From the NCBI GenBank assembly GCA_903840375.1, contig CAIMFR010000058.1:1-10853 (forward strand): DNA of 10,853 bases, read 5' to 3'. Shown piece by piece: positions 7,162 through 10,853 of the stretch. The stretch is from Candidatus Adlerbacteria bacterium (GTDB lineage Bacteria > Patescibacteriota > Minisyncoccia > Phycocordibacterales > SBAW01). Position 1 is the stretch's first letter. Each line of letters starts with the position of its first letter. The translations under genes were made by a program, and so were the position numbers. Below the pieces are notes generated by a model, which was given only the letters and a program-made list of their open reading frames with translations, was not told the origin of the DNA and searched no databases.

Positions 7162-7196
7162 AATCCCGCTCTAACCATGAGCGGGATTTCTCTTTT
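7162..7196. terminator. Bidirectional terminator between convergent transcripts
   Basis: AATCCCGCTC (7162-7171) and GAGCGGGATT (7179-7188) form a perfect 10-bp stem with a seven-base loop. TCTCTTTT follows on the + strand and an A/T-rich stretch (AAATAAAC) flanks the other side. It ends the metalloprotease transcript. On the - strand it lies just beyond the 7208-7284 copy of the ATPase gene end, so it was probably the original terminator of the ATPase gene and now serves the inserted cassette. Confidence 0.85.
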
Positions 7197-7203
7197 CATT
7201 ATT

Positions 7204-7284
7204 TTACTTTTTTATCGTACGAGCCGCGTGTCTCTTTTGATAATGCAGGCGGAGGTTCATACGGACTCTCGCTGAATTGAGGAT
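7204..7284 (-). pseudogene. Orphan 3' end of the P-type ATPase gene
   Basis: On the minus strand this stretch reads in frame as the last 25 codons of the ATPase (from ILNSARVRMN to ARTIK), then Lys and stop TAA (7204-7206). The intact gene at 9058 ends Asn-TAG instead. Because this copy adjoins the terminator, it is probably the original end of the gene, displaced by the insertion. It has no start of its own. It happens to be in the same frame as the Nudix gene, which ends 24 bases upstream with tandem TGA TGA stops. Confidence 0.8.
7208..7284. repeat. Perfect 77-bp direct repeat, distal copy (attachment-site-like)
   Basis: Identical to 9062-9138 over all 77 bases. The base before (C versus G) and the base after (G versus C) both differ, so identity stops sharply. 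The repeat covers the 3' end of the ATPase coding sequence. A perfect pair bounding foreign-looking DNA is what site-specific integration into a gene 3' end produces. A single crossover with a circular molecule, or a k-mer-length assembly join, would look the same. Confidence 0.95.
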
Positions 7285-7308
7285 GGATACCGAAAATGTA
7301 ATGTCTCA

Positions 7309-7860
7309 TCATTTACTTAATCTTCTAAATTTATCAATTGCAATTTTGAGAGCACCTTCCTCAAATTCATTATCAAGGCCCACCCACTTATAGCTAGCAA
7401 CTTCTTCTGTATCGAGAGAGATTGTGTCTTTTTCCGTCGTAAACAAAAATATAAAATCATGATGGAGATGTTCCGGTTCGCCCTTATTGTCATTTCTAGG
7501 AATATGATGCGAATTGATAAATATGGGTATGCTAATTCCATCACAAAAGGTTAGCAGGTGTGGGGATGTATTAACACCTGTTTCTTCATAAACTTCCCTA
7601 GCTGCGGACGCAATAAGGGTCTTATCATCTTCAATGTGACCACCAGGTTGTAAAAACTTTTTTAGAAAATTATGAAAAATAAGCAAAACAGAGTTATTTA
7701 ATACAACAAGCCCGCTAGCCGTGACGTGTCCGCGGAAATTTTTTCGTGAAAAAATATTTTCTTGCTCTTGCATCTGACCCTCAAGGAGTCCGAGATTTAC
7801 ACGTTCATGAGGATACATGTGAACATATAGATTAAATAGATCCTTAGTGTGCGATATCAT
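7309..7860 (-). CDS. Nudix hydrolase, second gene of the cassette operon
   Basis: The 183-residue protein should hydrolyse a nucleoside diphosphate linked to another moiety, using a divalent metal. The Nudix box spans residues 74-96 (GHIEDDKTLIASAAREVYEE, then TGV). The metal-binding core Glu89, Glu92 and Glu93 is present; position 80 is Lys where the consensus box has Glu. The preceding HVTASGLVVL and KKFLQPGGHIE match a Nudix subgroup with unassigned substrates. About 45 N-terminal residues form a helical extension. The ATG overlaps the stop of the SAHH-like gene by four bases (ATGA) with no Shine-Dalgarno, so translation is coupled and the products are probably functionally linked. The gene ends with tandem TGA stops 24 bases before the distal 77-bp repeat. 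The fold is confident; the substrate is not known. Confidence 0.88.
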   Translation of the reverse strand: MISHTKDLFNLYVHMYPHERVNLGLLEGQMQEQENIFSRKNFRGHVTASGLVVLNNSVLLIFHNFLKKFLQPGGHIEDDKTLIASAAREVYEETGVNTSPHLLTFCDGISIPIFINSHHIPRNDNKGEPEHLHHDFIFLFTTEKDTISLDTEEVASYKWVGLDNEFEEGALKIAIDKFRRLSK

Positions 7861-8939
7861 AAAATATTTTTGCTAAATATTGAAAGCCATATCCTGCATA
7901 TTCTATCTCGGACATCACTACTCATCTCACGTTGGAGGTTTCCAGCGTTCTTTGCGATTAAACTATAGGCGGAAAGAAGCAATTCAGCTTGGACCAACAA
8001 AATGTAGTCGCCAACAACCGCATCGTGTATAAAATTTACAGCATCTCCTTCATTAAGGAGATAGAAATAATGGTCTCCCTTTGAATATTTCACAGCGTAT
8101 TTAGAGATTCTTTCCTGTGCATAATTAAAATTAAGCCATTCCTTATCAATCTCATCATCAGATGAAGTAACGGAAAAGACCCACGATGCATTTTTTAGCT
8201 TCGAGAAATCATTACTAGAAAGAGACTTATTTCCAGTCGCCAAACACACAACATCACAAAGTCCGAGTAGATTTTCTATTCCGGATATTTCAAACCCGCT
8301 TGACAGCGCATGAGTAAGGCGGACATTATCTTTGTCATAAACCATAGCGTTTCCATGTTTCAATTCTACGCTCTGCGCAACAGATTTTCCTATCTTTCCA
8401 TATCCTATAACACCAACCCTGAGACCATTAAAAAGAATACTATGCTCTCTTAACAATGCTTCAGCAGAAAAAGCCACAGCTTGACCAACCATAACATCTT
8501 CGTTGTCTTTCAATGGGCTTCGAGCGACACTCAGGAAGGGGAAAACAATCTCATCGAGATTCTCGTATCTTTGCAAACCATTTTCAGTATCCTCTATAAT
8601 TCCTAAAAAACTTTCTCCTAATGCGGCTCTTATTTCATCAACGATTCCTGAAAAATATCCACCAATATCCAAAAACACTGTATCTCTGGATAAATCTTTT
8701 AAAACATTACAAATATTGTCTCTACCAATCTGTCGTATCGGAAAAGTTTCCAACTCTTTTAAAGAGTTTTTATTTATTGATTTTGGCTTAGGGATAATTA
8801 CACCAATATCCCCTATGTGTGAAAGTGCTCGAACAAATGGAATGGAATCTGGAAGAATGTGAAGTACTGCAACGATGTCGACGTCATATTTCTTAAGATC
8901 AAACTCTTTTATGATTGCCGAGAAAAATGCATCATACAT
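7857..8939 (-). CDS. S-adenosylhomocysteine hydrolase-like NAD-binding protein lacking several catalytic residues
   Basis: The 360 residues follow the SAH hydrolase order but are shorter than the usual 420-480. VLHILPDSIPFVRALSHIGD (25-44) aligns with the family's CLHM segment. LDIGGYFSGI (90-99) matches the DDGGDL region, EDTENG (116-121) the EETTTG region, and SVARSPLKDNEDVMVGQ (137-153) the NDSVTKSKFDN region. GVIGYGKIGKSVA (176-188) is the NAD-binding Rossmann glycine loop, and ATGNKSL the TTGNKD segment. By this alignment, counterparts of human H55, K186 and D190 remain, but N191, C195, H301 (now TSSDDEID, 258-265) and H353 are replaced. It is therefore unlikely to be a normal SAH hydrolase. 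It may bind NAD and a nucleoside and carry out a partial reaction, or act as a sensor. It is the first gene of the coupled operon with Nudix. Alignment was by eye. Confidence 0.8.
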   Translation of the reverse strand: MYDAFFSAIIKEFDLKKYDVDIVAVLHILPDSIPFVRALSHIGDIGVIIPKPKSINKNSLKELETFPIRQIGRDNICNVLKDLSRDTVFLDIGGYFSGIVDEIRAALGESFLGIIEDTENGLQRYENLDEIVFPFLSVARSPLKDNEDVMVGQAVAFSAEALLREHSILFNGLRVGVIGYGKIGKSVAQSVELKHGNAMVYDKDNVRLTHALSSGFEISGIENLLGLCDVVCLATGNKSLSSNDFSKLKNASWVFSVTSSDDEIDKEWLNFNYAQERISKYAVKYSKGDHYFYLLNEGDAVNFIHDAVVGDYILLVQAELLLSAYSLIAKNAGNLQREMSSDVRDRICRIWLSIFSKNIL

Positions 8940-8959
8940 GACAGATTTTTCTTTGGTAT

Positions 8960-8965
8960 ACTATA
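8960..8965 (-). promoter_or_regulatory. Possible -10 of the cassette operon
   Basis: On the minus strand TATAGT (within TATAGTATACC) lies about 20 bases before the ATG at 8939, giving a short leader. No good -35 is visible and there is no Shine-Dalgarno. Confidence 0.25.
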
Positions 8966-9018
8966 GAACCTGACGGAAAAATCATATGCGTATATTAACA
9001 GGTAATTTCTCTTAAAGT

Positions 9019-9053
9019 AAGATAAATATCTTCGCTGCGTTCTCTGCTAGAAC
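9019..9053. repeat. Two short inverted repeats in the cassette leader
   Basis: AAGATA (9019-9024) faces TATCTT (9027-9032) across two bases, and GTTCT (9039-9043) faces AGAAC (9049-9053) across five. They lie in the 122-base gap between the proximal 77-bp repeat and the SAHH-like gene. They could be operator sites or recombinase arm sites. Being this short in AT-rich DNA, they could also be chance. Confidence 0.35.
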
Positions 9054-9057
9054 ATAA

Positions 9058-10853
9058 CTAGTTTTTTATCGTACGAGCCGCGTGTCTCTTTTGATAATGC
9101 AGGCGGAGGTTCATACGGACTCTCGCTGAATTGAGGATCGGGAAGAAGTCGGAAATGAAATTATATGCCGCAGCGCCAGTAGGACCGATGAAGCCGGCAA
9201 ACACGAGCGCGAGACCGAATATGTTGGTAATGCCCCAGATCCAAAAATCTTCAATTGCAATTCGCCTTGTCGAACGTGCGAGCAGGATCACGTCGGGAAT
9301 TCTTGAAAGGTCATCGTGCATGAGGACTATCTCCGCCGATTCTATTGCCGCATCGACACCCATCGCGCCCATTGCTATACCGACGTTTGCAGCAGAAAGT
9401 GCGGCCGCGTCATTTACTCCATCACCGACCATCACCACCGTTTCCTTCCGACTCATCTCGTTCACGACGGCGACTTTACCATCAGGCAAAAGTCCTGCAT
9501 GGAAATCATCGATGCCAATCTTTTTAGCAACAGCTGCCGCGACGCGCTCGTTGTCTCCAGTAAGCATTACGGTCCTGCGGATGCCGAGCTCCTTCAGTTC
9601 TTCCATCACCTGTTTTGCGTTGTGTCGCAGCTCATCTGCAACCGCGAGAAACCCGATCGTCTCCTTACCTTTTGCAACAAAAGTAACACTCTGACCACTG
9701 TCGAACACAGCATTCGCTTCGGTCTCAAGTGCCGGAGAAATATGTACACCCTGTTCCTGAAGGAATGATATGCGACCGAGATGAACTATCTCACCATGCA
9801 TAGTTGTAACAATCCCCTTGCCGCCGATCTCCTCTATCGGCTCGCCGGATTCTTCTTCACATCCTTGTCCATTGCCATACGCAACAATGGCGCGCGAAAC
9901 CGGATGCTTGGAACGACACGCGGCAAACATGGCAGCTGCAACAACGTCTTTTTCCTTGTGTCCTTCGGCAACCGTTACATGTGACACAGCGAGGTTTCCT
10001 TTCGTGAGTGTTCCTGTTTTATCAAAAACGATACTACTTGCCGAGCCGAGCGCTTCCAGATGCGCTCCACCTTTCACAATAACTCCATACCTTGCCGCAA
10101 CGCCGATAGCGCCAAGGTATGCAAGCGGAATTGCTATCGCAACATCGTCTGCACACACAACCAACACCACCGAAAGAACAAATGACACGTTGTGCGTTAT
10201 GAAAAGCAGTATTCCGGATACGATAAAAACACTGATGAGATATATCTTGCCGAACTTCTCGCCGAGCGTCTGCATCTGCGGCTTTTCAGCGCGAGCTGAC
10301 TCGACCAGCGCGATTATCTTTTCCAGTGTCGTATCCTTGCCGACCTTCTCTGTTTTTATGCGGATACTTCCGCTGGCGACAAGCGTCGAGCTGAACACTT
10401 TCGACCCGACACCTTTTTCCACAGGAAGCGACTCGCCGGTGAGCGATGATTCGTTAATTGACGCCGTGCCGGAAATAACCGAGCCGTCGATAGGCACATA
10501 TTCACCAAGGTCTACAATGACGATGTCACCGACCACCACCTCGCCGAGCGGCACGATCTGCACTTTTCCACCACGCTCAACTTTCGCCGTTTCAGGACGC
10601 AATTTCAACAGGCCTTTTATGCCGCGTTCAGTCCGCTCCTCCGTGACAGCCCCGAGGATGCGCGCGGAGGCAAGCATGAGCGCGATAAACGCCGCAGATG
10701 CCCATTGTAGGTCTAGCAGAGAGAATATAAGCGCGATAGATGCGAGCATGTCCATCGATGCCCATTCGCGCTGTCGTACAGCCAAGACCGCATTCCATAA
10801 AACCGGCATGGTTCCAGCCATAGCGGCCGCAACGATGAGAAATATGTCTCCGC
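9058..10853 (-). CDS. Heavy-metal-type (P1B-like) P-type ATPase, 5' end beyond the window
   Basis: This membrane ATPase pumps a cation using a phospho-aspartate intermediate. The frame stays open to the right edge (GDIFLIVAAAMAGT), so the true start and any N-terminal metal-binding domain are outside. Numbering from the Met at 10821, the actuator motif TGES is at 128-131, phosphorylation motif DKTGT at 267-271, the P1B-type HP dipeptide at 306-307, TGDNE at 421-425 and GDGVND at 466-471. The transport helix has VVCADDVAIAIPLAY (221-235) in place of the usual CPC/SPC-type motif, so the transported ion is uncertain. The C-terminal pair of helices ends in AAYNFISDFFPILNSAR. The last 25 codons lie in the 77-bp repeat; the stop TAG at 9058-9060 is just outside it. 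No terminator is evident after the stop, so transcription may run into the cassette operon. Confidence 0.93.
   Translation of the reverse strand, partial: GDIFLIVAAAMAGTMPVLWNAVLAVRQREWASMDMLASIALIFSLLDLQWASAAFIALMLASARILGAVTEERTERGIKGLLKLRPETAKVERGGKVQIVPLGEVVVGDIVIVDLGEYVPIDGSVISGTASINESSLTGESLPVEKGVGSKVFSSTLVASGSIRIKTEKVGKDTTLEKIIALVESARAEKPQMQTLGEKFGKIYLISVFIVSGILLFITHNVSFVLSVVLVVCADDVAIAIPLAYLGAIGVAARYGVIVKGGAHLEALGSASSIVFDKTGTLTKGNLAVSHVTVAEGHKEKDVVAAAMFAACRSKHPVSRAIVAYGNGQGCEEESGEPIEEIGGKGIVTTMHGEIVHLGRISFLQEQGVHISPALETEANAVFDSGQSVTFVAKGKETIGFLAVADELRHNAKQVMEELKELGIRRTVMLTGDNERVAAAVAKKIGIDDFHAGLLPDGKVAVVNEMSRKETVVMVGDGVNDAAALSAANVGIAMGAMGVDAAIESAEIVLMHDDLSRIPDVILLARSTRRIAIEDFWIWGITNIFGLALVFAGFIGPTGAAAYNFISDFFPILNSARVRMNLRLHYQKRHAARTIKN
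9062..9138. repeat. Perfect 77-bp direct repeat, copy inside the ATPase gene
   Basis: Identical partner of 7208-7284, forming the last 25 codons of the ATPase. It begins two codons before the stop. Just beyond its other edge, cgGAAATGaAAT-like bases (9150-9161) match 7291-7302 of the insert at 10 of 12 positions after a 5-base offset. This hints that the insert side may carry a diverged extension of the same gene end, though it is short enough to be chance. Confidence 0.95.

Larger units (their letters stand above)
7208..9138 (-). mobile_element. Putative non-autonomous integrated cassette in the ATPase gene 3' end
   Basis: Two 77-bp direct repeats bound a 1,777-base segment carrying only an SAHH-like gene and a Nudix gene; repeat plus insert gives a unit of 1,854 bp. 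The insert is AT-rich: 22 of 60 bases are G or C at 8041-8100 and 19 of 60 at 8641-8700, against 33 of 60 at 9421-9480 in the ATPase gene. The ATPase frame is restored at the junction with a new stop two bases past the repeat. No integrase, transposase or terminal inverted repeats were seen, so mobility in trans or a one-off recombination is implied. The element call is an inference from repeat structure, composition and the altered gene end. Confidence 0.6.

Noticed and set aside
7285..9061. Integrase, transposase or terminal inverted repeats inside the cassette
   Set aside because: Only the SAHH-like and Nudix genes fill it, and the two ends (GGATACC and CTAGTTA, read inward) do not match, so it is not a self-mobile IS or transposon.
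9131..9768. Plus-strand open frames opposite the P-type ATPase
   Set aside because: They are shadows of a gene with all P-type ATPase motifs intact.
1..10853. CRISPR arrays, tRNA or rRNA genes, and an alternative UGA-sense code
   Set aside because: No regularly spaced short repeats or RNA-gene signatures were seen, and TGA works as a stop in the SAHH-like and Nudix genes.

Overview
The window looks like chromosomal DNA of a small-genome bacterium, most likely from the Candidate Phyla Radiation (Patescibacteria/Parcubacteria-type). The basis is gene style: a membrane-fusion protein with MacB-like ABC genes, a short exported DUF5666-like protein, tightly packed genes, and many starts without a Shine-Dalgarno. 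This is an inference, not a taxonomic match. TGA ends several genes and is not needed as a sense codon, so the standard/bacterial code fits. No tRNA, rRNA, CRISPR array or transposase was seen, and no stretch over 300 bases lacks a gene.

Left region (5-5918, + strand) is an export cluster. A membrane-fusion adaptor (5-1786) is followed by a MacB-type ATPase (1906-2625) and its permease (2633-3856). Next come an ABC-2-type ATPase (3887-4687) with its permease (4698-5444), then a small membrane-anchored DUF5666-like protein (5484-5918) and a terminator. A 94-bp imperfect inverted repeat lies between adaptor and ATPase genes. Middle region (6064-7149, + strand) is a translationally coupled pair with strong Shine-Dalgarno sequences: a five-helix EamA-like membrane protein and a predicted HExxH metalloprotease, ending at a terminator shared with the convergent genes.

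Right region (7208-10853, - strand) is the most notable part. A heavy-metal-type P-type ATPase gene (running off the right edge) has its last 77 bases repeated perfectly 1,854 bp away, next to the terminator. Between the copies sits an AT-rich two-gene operon with a 4-base ATGA overlap: an S-adenosylhomocysteine-hydrolase-like protein lacking several catalytic residues, and a Nudix hydrolase. The simplest reading is that a small cassette inserted into the 3' end of the ATPase gene. It would have rebuilt the end of that gene (last residue Lys to Asn, stop TAA to TAG) and cut the gene off from its original terminator. No recombinase is encoded inside, so it would need to move in trans or arrive by homologous recombination. 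The repeat is exactly 77 bp, a common assembler k-mer length, so read-level confirmation of both junctions matters.

The best candidate for an undescribed system is this SAHH-like/Nudix cassette. Its biochemical role cannot be fixed from sequence alone; processing of a modified nucleoside or nucleotide, possibly for defence, is a hypothesis.
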